DNA from: Vespa crabro | Lineage: Eukaryota > Arthropoda > Insecta > Hymenoptera > Vespidae | NCBI RefSeq assembly: GCF_910589235.1 | Contig: NC_060956.1 | Coordinates: forward strand, 16,295,999 to 16,359,998 | Direction: 5' to 3' | DNA length: 64,000 bases | In this document: positions 28,375 through 40,187 of the stretch, piece by piece | Layout of the letters: every line of letters starts with the position of its first letter | Numbering within the stretch: position 1 is the first letter of the stretch | Position numbers and translations under genes: made by a program | The notes under the pieces: generated by a model | What the model saw: the letters and a program-made list of their open reading frames with translations, nothing else | The model's database searches: none | Told to the model about the DNA's origin: nothing

Positions 28375-31300
28375 TTTCTAAAAGAAGATCTTGCATCAAA
28401 GGATTAATATGTTTTTCCCCTTTTGTAAGACGTACGCCAGCAAAATAAACAAATTTGTGTGGAACGGTGAAAGCAGCTCGTATATAAGATTTTCTTCTTG
28501 ATATTTTAAGAAATTAACTTCTGCAAGCTGCTTGTGTTTGATATACCAGATCCAACGTGTTCTATTACTGAAAGTACAAGGATGTCAGTTGACAGGATAA
28601 GAACTAAAGAATAAAAAAAAGAAGTATCCAATCTAAAGGGTGGTATATAAACGGTAGTACGTGCTATTGCAAAGTTCTTAAAACTTGGAAAAAAAGGGGG
28701 AAAGGAAAAAGCTGATTTGGAAGAAAAGAGCAAACACTAGAGACGACGGATAAAATATCAAAGAAAAATGCAGAAATGAAATAAGAAGGAAAAAAGATAT
28801 ATATATATATATATGTATGTATGTATATATATACTGAAATCGAAGGGAGAAACGATGTGTCCATATTTGGCTACACCCGCTGCATTCTCACCAGCCTACT
28901 TCTTTTTATTTCTTATTACGGTCCTCACCTATACTTACTACTCTCAGTTTATACGATTCTCGTGATGTAACAACTTCGTCACAGTTCTCCTCATTTTATC
29001 ATGATATTGTCGGTGAATATCAAACGTCGTACGAGAAAAAATAGCATGAATTTATTTAAAAAAAAAAAAGTATATTTATAAAAGAAAATAAAAATGTAGA
29101 AAACTTAAAACAATGTGATTTTAGTTGTCATTATACTAATATAAAGATGACCAATGTGAGTACAGCTCATGATAATATGTTACTGCAAAATATTCTTTTT
29201 TTTCGTTCTAATTTTAAACAAAAAATATATAAGAGAACAAAAATGTTAATATAGATCATTAAAAACAATACAAGCTAAAATGCAATCAGGATGAGTACAG
29301 ATCGTTCACTATAGTATAGGTACTTAAGTAAGATCTTTTCTTTTCTAATCTACCAGCATTATCATCCAGCAAAATAACGATATTCTCTGAAGCTATTAGC
29401 CTGGAAAGAAGCTAGTTTGAATTAAGTTCTAGATGGGCGTAGTTAATTCAACTAATGATCGAACTTTCTCGTTCATACGCCCTGTTCTCTATATGCTAAA
29501 CACTCCCTAAGGGTTACTTGGGGTCACGAGGGCAGCTAGTTATCTCCTATTAGATCTATTATGGCCTCTTTTTCATGCCATTTCGTATAATCAACTATTA
29601 CTAAAAAAGAAAAAAAAAGAAAAAAGAAAAAAAAATACCAAAAGTAATGAAAATAACGTGTACAAAATTATAAAGACCCAAAAATAAAAAATTATTTCGT
29701 GAGATATAATTTGCTTTTAAAAGGATCGAATGTTTTTATAAATTAAACTCGAGTATCATTTTATACCATGTTAGGAAAGTATACTTGCAGTCATACTGAA
29801 AAAGACTTGCATCGTATTACACACAAAAGGTGTCCGTATAATAAGTGGCACGAAACTACTTTCTACAAAAGTAACGGATGATATCCCGATGTTCGTCTCA
29901 TTTCGAGTTTCCGATAATGCGAATTCATGCTCGTATATTTTATCTAAAAATGTTTTCTACTATTCTGAACACATCCTACAAAGCAGGAAAGTATACTTCT
30001 AAAGTCTTTAGATAAAAGAAATCATTTTTCATACAAAATATTTCGACTAAAGTTGAATTATCGTAAATAATCATGTTAATAAATTGTTGACCGGCTATTT
30101 CATGCTTAATTAAATTAAAAAAGTTAATAAAATTGCAATTAAAATGCCAATTATAAAAAAAAAAAGAAAAAGATGGTATCAATATTAACTAAACATTATC
30201 TAATGCAATAAATAATATATAAATAGTTTTATAAAATTTTGTATTAAAAAGCTATTGAAAAACTACATATGAAAAAGTTTATAATTACACAATTTATAAT
30301 ACAACAATTGTAATTAAAATACTATAAAAGAATAGATAATATCACGATTAGGTGAATATTTTTCAATGCAATAAACCAAATATTAAACTTTAATAATTAA
30401 ATAAATTGCTGCACATGTAATACGAACACGAATATATTCGTGACCGATCAACAATGTATTAACATTCGTGCGATAAAATGATATCGCATGATTCAAAGAT
30501 GGCGCAGGATTAACATCATATACAGTTCGCTTGTGGAAGGACCATTGATTTTTGTCCGTGAAGAAGCGCATTGCGGACGTTTTGGCTGCTTGCCTCGCGA
30601 TCAATCGTAAAACGGCGCGACCAAAAAGTTTCTAATTGAAATTCGTCGTTTGGCTCTATTGTTTCAATCGAATTTATATCGAACGAAAATATAACGAAAG
30701 TAGGAACGATGATATCCATTAAAAATACCTGGAACAAGATCTCAAATGTGTTATTAAAAAAATATTGTATTTACCTAACGTCATAGTAAATATTATTAAC
30801 GAGGGACTAAATATACGTTACATACTAAATATTTAACGAGAATTCACGTCAAACATATTATAAGCTTAAAGCGAAACTAATGAGAGAGCCGAGCATAACT
30901 GGTACAACAAAGAAGGGAGAGATTAATTATTCAATCTGCAGACGGAATTCATTAAGCTATGCGCGTTATACTAGTTAAACTTCATTAGGAACTTTATAGG
31001 ACAGATCGTATGTAAAAAAGCAATATAAAAAGAAAGTGATAAAAACTCCGAAGACGTTTCTTCGTCATCTTTGAAAGCTCGTAACTTCCCTCCCTTTATA
31101 TTTTTACAAGTACGAACGATAATTTGAGAACACAAAGATGGAGAGAATTCTTAAGCTGAAAAAATATCAAGAAAAAATATGCCTTTCGAATCATGTAGGT
31201 TTGTAAATCTGGTTTCGATCGAAGTAACGTGAGTTTTATATTATACCAAGTAAAGATATTAGATTACTTTCTAAGAAGATAAAAAAATATTCAAGGTATA

Positions 31301-31501
31301 TGTAAAAATTATGCATTTATAATGCAGTGCGTGCGAACTATCTCGGTGAACGTTAATTATGATAGAATATAAAGAAAAGCAACGCTCTTATAAATACAAG
31401 TATAAGTATAACATGTGTGTGTATATATATATATATATGTCACAAAAAATATCCCGTAATCTATAAGATCCATTAAAATTATTGTATTGCTTTAAACTCA
31501 C

Positions 31502-31647
31502 TGTTATTCATTCGACAAAAATAGCTACTAGTCGATCTATGACTGGCTCCGAGAGGAACTTCGTTATTAGCTCGTTGAATTCGTTGGACTCTTCTTTCTC
31601 TCTCATCAACTACAAACTCGCAAGTGACATTGTCCGATATTCTTCTA
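31502..31647 (-). CDS. Candidate internal exon of an unidentified gene
   Basis: A 146-base open block on the minus strand. It lies between a polypyrimidine tract with a TTGCAG acceptor and a GTGAGT donor. Read with one base completing a split codon, it gives about 48 residues beginning RRISDNVTCEF and containing VPLGASHRSTSSYF. I do not recognise the sequence, and no partner exons could be joined with confidence. It is GC-richer than its flanks. Chance remains a real possibility. Confidence 0.25.
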
Positions 31648-31682
31648 CTGCAATAAGGAAATGTTAAGAAAGTGTTAATAAA

Positions 31683-31686
<4 letters not shown>

Positions 31687-31741
<55 letters not shown>
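31687..31741. repeat. AT microsatellite
   Basis: About 27 AT units just upstream (minus-strand sense) of the candidate exon at 31502-31647. Confidence 0.9.
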
Positions 31742-31742
<1 letters not shown>

Positions 31743-33650
31743 CATTATATAACCTAAACTATACCATAAGATTTAAAAATTATCAAATCTACATGTAGGA
31801 AAATTTATTATTTAATAAATAAAATCCAAACTATAAAAAACTAATTACATCTACATAAGCATAACGAATCAATTAGAGAAGTCTGTATATAAAATAAAAT
31901 AAATATTGATGTTCAAACGGAAGGTCATTTGTACGAAAAAAATCAATAATGCTATCTAAAATAATATCAAAGATACGTTTATGTCAATAAATTGAGAATC
32001 TCGTTGTGACGTATCAAGCAATCAACAGTATGGTGCATGATTGATATGCAGATTAGAAGTTGCTTGTTATGCTAGTGGCAAAGTAGAGGACGGATGTCAG
32101 ATCTACGATCGTACGTGTCCACTATCTAATGCTCATATCGTATTGATTCTTATTCCATCTAAACTACGAAGACATTATAAAATAAAAATATAAGAGAATA
32201 TATGTGGAATCTATAACGACATATTGTATATAACAATTCCGTTTTATATTATAATTAAATGATACTTCATGAAGCTGCTCATAGGCAAACGCCTTCATAA
32301 AAATCACCTTCATCAAATGACTCCATAGCCTTGGCATTATATAAGCGACACTTCCCGTACTTACGACAGCTTGTTACCGTAATAATAATCTAATCTAGTT
32401 AGTCTTACAATCGAAATGAAAAATAGTTCAGGACGATCAATTAAACGATCTAATCAACATGCCTTTTGACTTTTCACGCTAGACGGTTATAATATATGAT
32501 AAAATTAAAAAAAAATTATGGAATATAGAGAATTTCTAGGAACTTTAAAAAAATATCTTTGTTCTGATTAAGAAAGAAAATGCTGACAGACTAAAAGTGA
32601 TTCTCAATTATGGAATATTGATCGATGGTAAGCTAGAACTCTTGTTCGTTCGAACGTCTTAAAGCATAAAAGAGGTGCCATAGAAGAGGAGAAAATTCAA
32701 TACGTGATACTTGATTTATGTTTTTTAAAAGGCACCACTCTAGGTAGTCGGTTCGCCACGATCGGGCACGTCGATCGTATGACCTGGCACGGAGGACGTA
32801 CGTGGGATAACCGGCATGAGAGCGCAAGCAGAGAAAGGAGAATCGCGATACAGCGTGGGCAAAGGAAACGTTAAGCCTCTTTCGGTAAGCCACAACCAAA
32901 AACGATTTCGAGTTCTATGCCTTTCTTACTCGATGACGTTCAACGATCCGGTTATGAGTTTACGTTCCTAAATGAGATAAATGTGTTTGAACGACACTTT
33001 CTTCGTAGGATGAAAGCTTCGTGTCTCCCTGCAACATGAAGTAAATGTATTCGATTTCTGATCACCTTCATAAAAATTATTATATCAATGAAATTTTCAT
33101 TTAATACACGTTTCTTGTGATATTTTCTGATATATATACATATGTTTTTATTATAATAATAGAAATGAGCGTATAGAATATATCATAAAATACTAAGAAC
33201 TATAAGAAACATGATAAATTTCAGATAAGAATAAATAAAATGACGAAATGTTTTGCGGTCGATTCCGCGAATTGAGCTACTCGGCTAAATTATAAACAGG
33301 AATCATATATAAATGCGATCTATCTATTGATATTTTGAGAAATCAGGAGTTTCTAGAAACATACGTTCACATTTTGCTGTTTTTCTTAATGAAAACGTTT
33401 TTTTGACCATCAGTTTATAGTATTATTTTCAGTATAAAGCATGTTCCTTCGTTTCAATATATACATATCTGATTTAAATGAATACACGTGATAATTTCTC
33501 TAAGTATTAAAAATTTCAAAAAATGTTTCAAACGAATATTATGTGTGTCAAGTAGACACACCATAATAATAATTATTTAACTTTACGATAATATTAAAGA
33601 ACTCTGTGAAGATCACGTTAAAATTTTTAAATGATATCGAATAAGTGACA

Positions 33651-33887
33651 TCAAATCATTTTCAAAACACTACTAATTTGTGTCTTACAAATCAATATTG
33701 AGATATTAGGTCTCAAAGTTGGTATGCCGCTATATATTTATAAAGGCTGACTGAGCAATCCGCTCACGGTATATATTGGATAACGCTAAGGCTATATGTA
33801 ATGTAAGATATATTACTTTGAGATTTAATATTTCGATAGTGATTTATGCATAAGACATAAGTAAGTAATGTTTTGAAAACATTTCAA
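33651..33887. repeat. Foldback (long inverted-repeat) element, MITE-like
   Basis: The left arm 33651-33719 and right arm 33815-33887 are imperfect reverse complements over about 70 bases. Shared blocks are TTTTCAAAACA, TGTCTTA and TCTCAAAGT. A 95-base loop separates them. No coding capacity is seen. A miniature inverted-repeat element fits; the target duplication is not clear. Confidence 0.6.
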
Positions 33888-34079
33888 TTTCGATTATATT
33901 ATGCAATGAAAAAATTATAGTTTTCATTTACAAACATAAGCAAGATAGAGCTTTTCAAAGTCATCACAAAGTCAAATAATTATCATTATAATGATATATC
34001 ATACTGCATTCGTTTAAAATATTCTTTTACATTTTTAATACTTACGGAATAATCGCATGTATACGTATAAACCGGACAA

Positions 34080-34106
34080 TTGTGTGTGTGTGTGTGTGTG
34101 TGTGTG
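34080..34106. repeat. GT microsatellite
   Basis: About 12 GT units 3' of the BPHL-like gene. Confidence 0.9.
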
Positions 34107-34266
34107 AGTGTATGTACAAAATTGAATAAATGAAATAAATGTGATATTTATAATATTTATGAATGAAATATTTATAATATTTATAAAATTGAATATATAT
34201 AAATGTTTCAAAATTTACCCAGCTTAATTTACCCTTATTAAGAAAATAAGAAACTTAAAAATTGTT

Positions 34267-35758
34267 TCAATCTTCTGTCAAGAACTTCATGACCAATGTA
34301 TTAAATTCCTCGTGATATCTTAAGTGTAAATTATGAGCTCCTTTTTCAAATATTATTACCCTATTAAATAAGTTTAAATATATGTTTATATTAATACATC
34401 TTCAATACTAATTATATATTTACATATAAAAAAAATATCCACATACTCAGAATTTTTTATATGATCTTTTAAATAAACTGGATGTTCTGGCTTTACTATT
34501 ACATCTTTTGCTCCATGTACGATTAAAGTAGGACACTTTATTTTATCTAAAAAATTTTTACACAAATCATACTTGTTTTTTTCATATATTCTTTCCATAC
34601 TATCTACCCAATCGGACCAAGTATTTCTAAAATACTCTTCCCCATAAACTTCAATCAATGGTTGTTTCATTTTATCCGACCAAGTGTCAATGTTTTTAAT
34701 GCCTTAAAATCAAATAAAAAATGTATATGTGTATATATGTTTACATTTGTCATTTGAAATAATAATATTAATGATATAAAAATATAAAAATTTCGAATAA
34801 ATACCTACTTTTATAAATTTGGAGTTCTTCGGGAATAATGTAAGCATTCGCACCAAATACGATCATTTTACGAATGCTATCAGGATTTTTGGCAGCAAGT
34901 ATAAGAGACGTGATACCACCATCGCTCCATCCAATCAAAGAGAATTTCTTATATCCTAGAACTTTCATTAAATTAAAAGCATAATCGGCATCACGTTGAA
35001 AAAAATCATCTGAATATGTTCTGTTCGGTGGTCTCGATTTTCCATATCCAGGTGGATCCCATGCTACCATAGTCAACTTATTTTTATCAAGATTTTCCAG
35101 TTGAGGTTTGAAGTCAGTCCAAGCAGTTCCTAAAAAATAAAACAATTTATTGATAAAAATCGCTGCATAAATATTTTTAATTACTTTACTCAATTTAGTA
35201 CCATATACATATTCATTATTAGAGTTTTCTTCTTTACCAACAAGATTATTAAGTTTAATTATACTATCATCTACTGTGACAATATGTAAGAAGAAATAAA
35301 AAATATAGAGATAAATGACTATTAATTCATTTTTTTTTTTATACAATAACGATTTTTTATACAATCATTTCAATAAATTAACTTTAAAAGTTATATAATT
35401 TTAATATATGAATAAAAATTTGTAATTTTCTAATTACCTAGGGCACCAGGTAATAGGAGAACAGGATGATTACCAATCCCGACTCTAACATAATTAATAT
35501 CAAACCCATTGACATTGACTTTCCTTTCCTACGAAGAAAGAAAACTTTATATACAAATGTAATGGCAGTTGATCATTATTTCAATAATTAAATTACAGTT
35601 TCCTTTACCTCGATATCCTTAATTGTTTTTACTGAAAAAGTTCTTCCTATCGTTGTGCGCACTATTGACACATACTTCTTAAAATTGAATGACTTTTTCT
35701 CGGTGAAAAATGAAAACGTATTCACAACAGTAAAGAATCTTCCTCGTAATGCCGCCAT
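34267..35758 (-). CDS. Bphl: BPHL-like serine hydrolase (valacyclovir hydrolase family), 5 exons
   Basis: Alpha/beta-hydrolase of the biphenyl hydrolase-like family; the human enzyme hydrolyses alpha-amino-acid esters and is reported in mitochondria. Exons on the minus strand: 35758-35609, 35528-35438, 35129-34809, 34702-34447, 34360-34267, all with GT/AG ends and compatible phases, giving 303 aa (human about 291). The ATG at 35758 gives MAALRGRFFTVV, a basic, hydroxylated N-terminus resembling a mitochondrial presequence. Motifs: LLLPGALG oxyanion region (about 75-81), WDPPGYGKSRPPNR (104-117), nucleophile elbow GWSDGG with Ser149, LIVHGAKD with Asp254, and GAHNLHLR with His282, so the triad is complete. 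A longer open frame through exon 1 in another frame is not the coding frame. A decayed copy of part of exon 3 lies just upstream at about 36284-36405. Confidence 0.93.
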
Positions 35759-36159
35759 GTTTACACATATATATAAATACTGCTATGTGATTATATATGG
35801 ATATTATAATAGCAACGACCGTTGAGTTCATATTGAATTGATAAAACATATTGAATAAAATAATAGTCAATAAAGACTTTCTTTATCAATTGAATTATGT
35901 ATATCGCGCAAAATAAATAGCTATTGCATTCGAGCAAACTAAATAAAGAATATATATCTTACTAACTGTTTATCTTCGATGATTTCCCTTCAATTAAAGT
36001 ACGTTTGACTTCGTTTATAATTCGATTCAAATGCCCTATTCTGATAAGATACAAAATTAAGAAATAAATATAACTATTAAATAATTAAAAATTAAGTTTA
36101 AGTCCAACACATTGAATTTTTACAATCGTTATGTGTATATACATATACACACCCACACC

Positions 36160-36213
<54 letters not shown>

Positions 36214-36283
36214 CACAGACACACACATATCTACGTATATGTATATAAAAAATGTGCGTACAGAAAAAATTACGTACATGTAT
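35759..36283. other. Short upstream interval with CA/GA microsatellite
   Basis: AT-rich sequence upstream of the BPHL ATG. It includes a CA run followed by GA and CA units at 36148-36228. A BPHL promoter must lie here, but no specific element was identified. Confidence 0.4.
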
Positions 36284-36405
36284 TTGAAATAATGTAAACA
36301 TTCGAAACAGAGTCATCTTACGAATGCTATCAGAATTTTTGATAACAAGTATAAAAAATGTGATATCAACATCGCTCCAACCAATCAAAAAGAATTTTTT
36401 ATATT
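36284..36405 (-). pseudogene. Decayed duplicate of part of BPHL exon 3
   Basis: This block aligns over about 120 bases with the 3' half of BPHL exon 3 (about 34832-34953). It encodes the degraded equivalent of the nucleophile elbow: IGWSDVDI in place of IGWSDGGI, followed by KNSDSIRKM in place of KNPDSIRKM. The glycine needed after Asp is lost, the frame downstream does not continue the domain, and no neighbouring exon copies were found. It is a partial, non-functional duplication in the same orientation as BPHL, about 1.4 kb from the source exon. Confidence 0.85.
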
Positions 36406-36446
36406 GTGGAATGCACAGAATTATACAATAATTGCATAAGTGTATG

Positions 36447-36450
<4 letters not shown>

Positions 36451-36499
<49 letters not shown>
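36451..36499. repeat. AT microsatellite
   Basis: About 24 AT units between the BPHL exon copy and the piggyBac relic. Confidence 0.9.
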
Positions 36500-36502
<3 letters not shown>

Positions 36503-36590
36503 CTATTTTAATATTAGTAAAATATTTTTAAAAATTCGAATGAGAAATTATTGCGTGGTTTGATCTTTTATTTATATGGACAAAAGCCAT

Positions 36591-37513
36591 TTAACACGTT
36601 GACTGCCGCGCAAATTTTGCGTAACTTGTGCAATGCGCTAACATAAACTGCTTAGTATGCGATGCATATTATGTTAAAATATTATTTACAAGAGATAAGG
36701 TGAGTTGTATAAACGTGTCTTACGCACTTTTCGTGGTGGGTGTTATCGGTGGTCACCAAGTCATTGTAAACTATTTTGCACATGTGAAAAGCCAAAAATG
36801 GTAGCAGAATATAATTTAGAGAAATCTTCAGTTGATTTATCTGATCAAATAACTGCTTATAGTTCACCAGTGCGAAAAACTATAAAGTGGTAACAGAAAA
36901 TTGGCGATAGAGCTTTTGCTGAATACTTGTGTTGTAAATTCAATGGTGTTATACAAACAAGAATCTCGAAAAAATATTTCAGTCACCGATTTTAGGATGA
37001 AGTTCGCGATGTATTTAGTGAAATGTTTTGATGATGAAGATTCCATTTCATCAAGACATTGCGTACAGAAAAAACATCGTCATGAACTTAAAAAGGAACC
37101 AGGAAGTATGCGAAATGTAAGGTGATTTTGCAAAGAGTGCTACGAAAAAAATTCAAAACTTAGGAAGAATGAGAGCAAAGAATTGCATTAAAAAAGTGGT
37201 GACATATTGTGCCGAATGTCCTAGTACATCTTTTCTTTGCCTACCATGTTTCAATGTGGCTCATCGTTATGTGCACAAATAATATGTATATTTTCCTTAT
37301 ATTAATAAAATTATAATTACATGTTCTGTACGGAATTAATTTCTTTAAACTACTACGGAATCAATGATATTATTTAAAAAATTTATTGGATCGATGTTTA
37401 CCCTAATTATGTATTTTCACTATTCGTGGCGTCACCAGTCACCGGTGGCCTCCACGGCGCTGTAGCCAAGTCGAGTACCGGTCATCGGTGACTCCCACGA
37501 CAGTCAACGTTAA
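36591..37513 (+). mobile_element. Dead piggyBac-like element with TTAA ends
   Basis: TTAA at 36591-36594 and 37510-37513 flank inverted ends sharing CGTTGACTG (left CACGTTGACTGCCGCG; right, read inward, CGTTGACTGTCGTGG). Copies of a CGGTGACTCCCACG-like motif near the right end look like sub-terminal repeats. Inside is only the C-terminal part of a piggyBac transposase. TTAA target duplication is diagnostic for this superfamily. The element is about 0.9 kb, far shorter than an autonomous copy, so it has suffered an internal deletion as well as point decay. Confidence 0.85.
36780..37281 (+). pseudogene. piggyBac transposase C-terminal remnant
   Basis: The plus-strand frames spell degraded piggyBac transposase in order. 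First comes EKPKMVAEYN...VDLSDQ...YSSPVRKTIKW (about 36786-36890). After a stop codon and a one-base shift comes LLLNTCVVNSMVLYKQ with NISVTDFRMKFA (36901-37020). After another stop and a shift comes the cysteine-rich finger FCKECYEK, then TYCAECPSTSFLCLPCFNVA with HRYVHK and a terminal stop near 37281. The C-x2-C and C-x4-H spacing is that of the piggyBac C-terminal zinc-binding domain. The catalytic aspartate region upstream is missing. It cannot encode an active enzyme. Confidence 0.85.
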
Positions 37514-38142
37514 GAAATGATTTTTCCTATTAAAATATTCACAGTGACTTTGTGAAATTACTATGTAGTTACAATGTTCATACGTAGAAGTATCAGTTAC
37601 ATCATAACTGAAGAATCATACAATGTCGTTATAAATTGCAATCGAATAAATTAATTTCTGGCGGCAAATAATTTTTTCAATTAATACAATCATTTTAAAA
37701 TATTTATTTTGGAATTGTACAATGACTATAAATGAAATGGAGATATATATCAAATGCACTAGTCACATATGAGAAGTGTAATGATGTTGAAATTCAACAT
37801 ATATTACTAAATGTAAAATAAATAAATACTTTTCATAAAAAATCTGATATAATTGCAAATGCCTTTGATGCTCTTACCTGATCTTGACATCAGAGATTCT
37901 ATAAAATTAAAGTCATGGTAAGAACAAAAACAATTTACGTAAGGGCAAATGCAATAAAGCGAAGCATGTAATGTTGATCCCATATTACACTTTACACTAA
38001 TGAAATATGAATCTAAAGATTCCATGTCAATGTAAATGAGTCTTTAAGGCAGACAATGCTCAACATTTTACTTAGTTATAATCAAAACACTGATAGGAAT
38101 AATAGTAATGAAAGGTTCAGAATGATCATAATTATGGGCTTA
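37514..38142 (-). other. UBE2C 3' UTR and flanking sequence
   Basis: AT-rich, no protein-coding signal. Minus-strand AATAAA at 37703-37708 is a possible poly(A) signal. The open frame at 37807-38025 is likely incidental to the 3' UTR. Confidence 0.4.
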
Positions 38143-39328
38143 TCATGAATCTTGATTATGTTTGAGAGCTTTGTGATATTCTTCTGTTAGATGCTTTTTA
38201 TATTTTGTCTGATCGCTCCACAATTCTGCTGCCAAAGGATTAAGCGGACTATCGTTGTTGGGTTCTATCATATCAAAAATAAATTATACATATAAATGAG
38301 TAAAATAAATATGAAAAATTCAATTCTGCGTATCACACAAATATGGTCAATATTACTTACCACTAAGTAAAGACTGTATAGATAACAATATAGTACGAAC
38401 ATCATACAAAGCACTCCACTTATCTTTTAATATATCCAAACAAATATTACCAACCGAATCCACATTTGGATGGAAACAAGGAGTGGCAAATCGTACTATT
38501 GGTGCACTGTATGGGTAACTATGTGGAAATTCCAAGGTCAATTTATATGTAAGGCCAGCATAAACCTACATAACATAAATTTATATATTTTAAAGTTATA
38601 TAAAATAATTAACTATAGATAAAATGTAATTTATAAATTACTTAATAAAAAAATCTATTCTGCAAATCAACACTCACTGTATCTTTAGGTCCTGTAATAG
38701 TTCCAATCCATTTGAATAGATTTTCACTCTCTGGAAAAGCAGACACTCCTTTTTCTGTACTCATCATCAAGACCATAAGCTCCTTTTGTAGCCTATAAGA
38801 TATAATTTCTTAATAAGAAGTAAGAAAATGTTTAAAAATTTATAATGGAAATTTATCGATGAACTATCTAATCAAATTAATACTTTCACAATTTTTTTAA
38901 GTGAAATATAGTCTTCTTGATAGAACTGTACTTGAATAAATATAATAAGCTGTATTTTGTACACATACAGGCGTGCAGGCACGCTTGTGCGCACACGCAT
39001 ACACGCACACATATATCAATGATAAGATATTATTTTGATTAGAATCTAAGGTTATGTCGTTCAATAACATATTCGTTTAATTGAGTTATTTTTTTCTAAC
39101 AAGCACACTATTTCTAAGCATCCAGCAAGAAAAAGCTCAAATAAAATTTAAATAGATACAAAATAATAATAATATTTATAGCGAAGGCTAATGCAAGAAT
39201 ACAATGGATTACTGAAAGACATACCGTTTACTGACTGCATGATTATCTTTCGGTTTGTTCTGTTTTTCTTCTGTAGCTTTGCTCGGCGTGTTTTGAGAAG
39301 AATAAAATGGATTTATATTCTGGGCCAT
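38143..39328 (-). CDS. vih: Ubiquitin-conjugating enzyme E2 C (UBE2C / vihar), 4 exons
   Basis: E2 that works with the anaphase-promoting complex to start ubiquitin chains on mitotic substrates such as cyclin B. Exons on the minus strand: 39328-39225, 38792-38678, 38565-38361, 38264-38143, giving 181 aa (human UBE2C 179). A low-complexity N-terminal extension (MAQNINPFYSSQNTPSKATE) precedes the UBC fold, as in the family. Diagnostic stretches are LQKELMVLMMS, GVSAFPESENLFKWIGTI, the HPN triad at about residues 105-107, catalytic Cys115 within GNICLDILK, and WSALYDVRTILLSIQSLLSEPN, which is UBE2C-specific. Junctions are CG|G, phase 0 before GTTTAT, and G|AA. The gene is head to head with KXD1, with 859 bases between the two start codons. 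Confidence 0.96.
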
Positions 39329-40187
39329 TCCGAATACAAGTTCGTAAAATATGCTTTCACAAAAGTTTCTTCTTTTACAGAGATTATATGGACTAGGCTT
39401 CGCTTCGAGAGACAACAGTCACTGTGAAAATTTGAATGCCTCACGTGCTATCATCTGTCTTGAAAACATCGAACAACGAACAGCTGTTGATGCTCCCCCT
39501 CCTACTTGCAAACGCGTCACTTCTTGCGTCTGTTCTATCTCGACAAATTAATCGTAATTTTTGGTTTTTAACTACACAAAACGATTGTTCGGTTGAAAAA
39601 ATTATCTTCTTTTATCTTCGAATTGTTTAACGTAATCGATATCAGGCAGCTGTAAAATCCAATAAATATTATATTAACAACACAAGGCAAAATTTTTCAG
39701 ATTTCTTTTACTGTCTTTTGTCTTATATTTTGGCGCCACGATTTGAAAGAATTCTCAGATTTTACGCTAATTCAATAATTTACATATCATTGACCTTTGT
39801 AAAGATAATTTACTACAAATATTTATATTTCTTGAACAACAATATCATTAAGATAATAAAAATTTTATCATAGGTATTTTAAATGATGTGTACATAAATT
39901 CCTATATCTAGTTGAGGACAACTCGATAATGGCGGAAATGATGAAGTGTCAGTTCGAACTGTCAAAGATCAATAGAATAATTTGACGATGTTATCACTAT
40001 GTCTTAAAAGATTTTACATTTTGAGATATGTTTAAAATATATAATATCAATTGTGTTGTAAATCTTATAATTATTGTGCTTATATTTAAGAACTTTCAAT
40101 GCCAAAATTTAATAACAAGTCTTGTATTTTTTAATAAGAAAATTTGTGAGAAGATAATTACAAAGTTTATTAAGAGATAATAGAATC
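39329..40187. promoter_or_regulatory. Shared divergent promoter region of UBE2C and KXD1
   Basis: 859 bases separate the two opposite start codons. A GC-richer patch lies at about 39380-39560, and the rest is AT-rich. No TATA box is obvious on either side. The layout suggests a bidirectional promoter, but transcription start sites are not visible in sequence. Confidence 0.45.

Larger units (their letters stand above)
25801..33650. other. AT-rich region without a recognised gene
   Basis: AT microsatellites lie at 25838-25873, 27395-27437, 28331-28363 and 31687-31741. Mixed-composition patches occur at 26620-26960, 27560-27900, 29270-29600, 30480-30740, 31500-31670, 32030-32130, 32270-32400 and 32640-32960. 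Several are open over 40-90 codons, but none matches a family I know. One (31502-31647) has good splice signals on both sides and is listed separately. Confidence 0.4.

Noticed and set aside
35679..35870. 63-codon frame starting MTIILFNMFYQF as the BPHL N-terminus
   Set aside because: Out of frame with exon 2. The frame starting MAALRGRFF at 35758 joins in phase and looks like a mitochondrial presequence.
36098..36388. A second intact BPHL-type hydrolase
   Set aside because: Only part of one exon is copied, the nucleophile elbow is damaged, and the frame runs into a CA/GA microsatellite.
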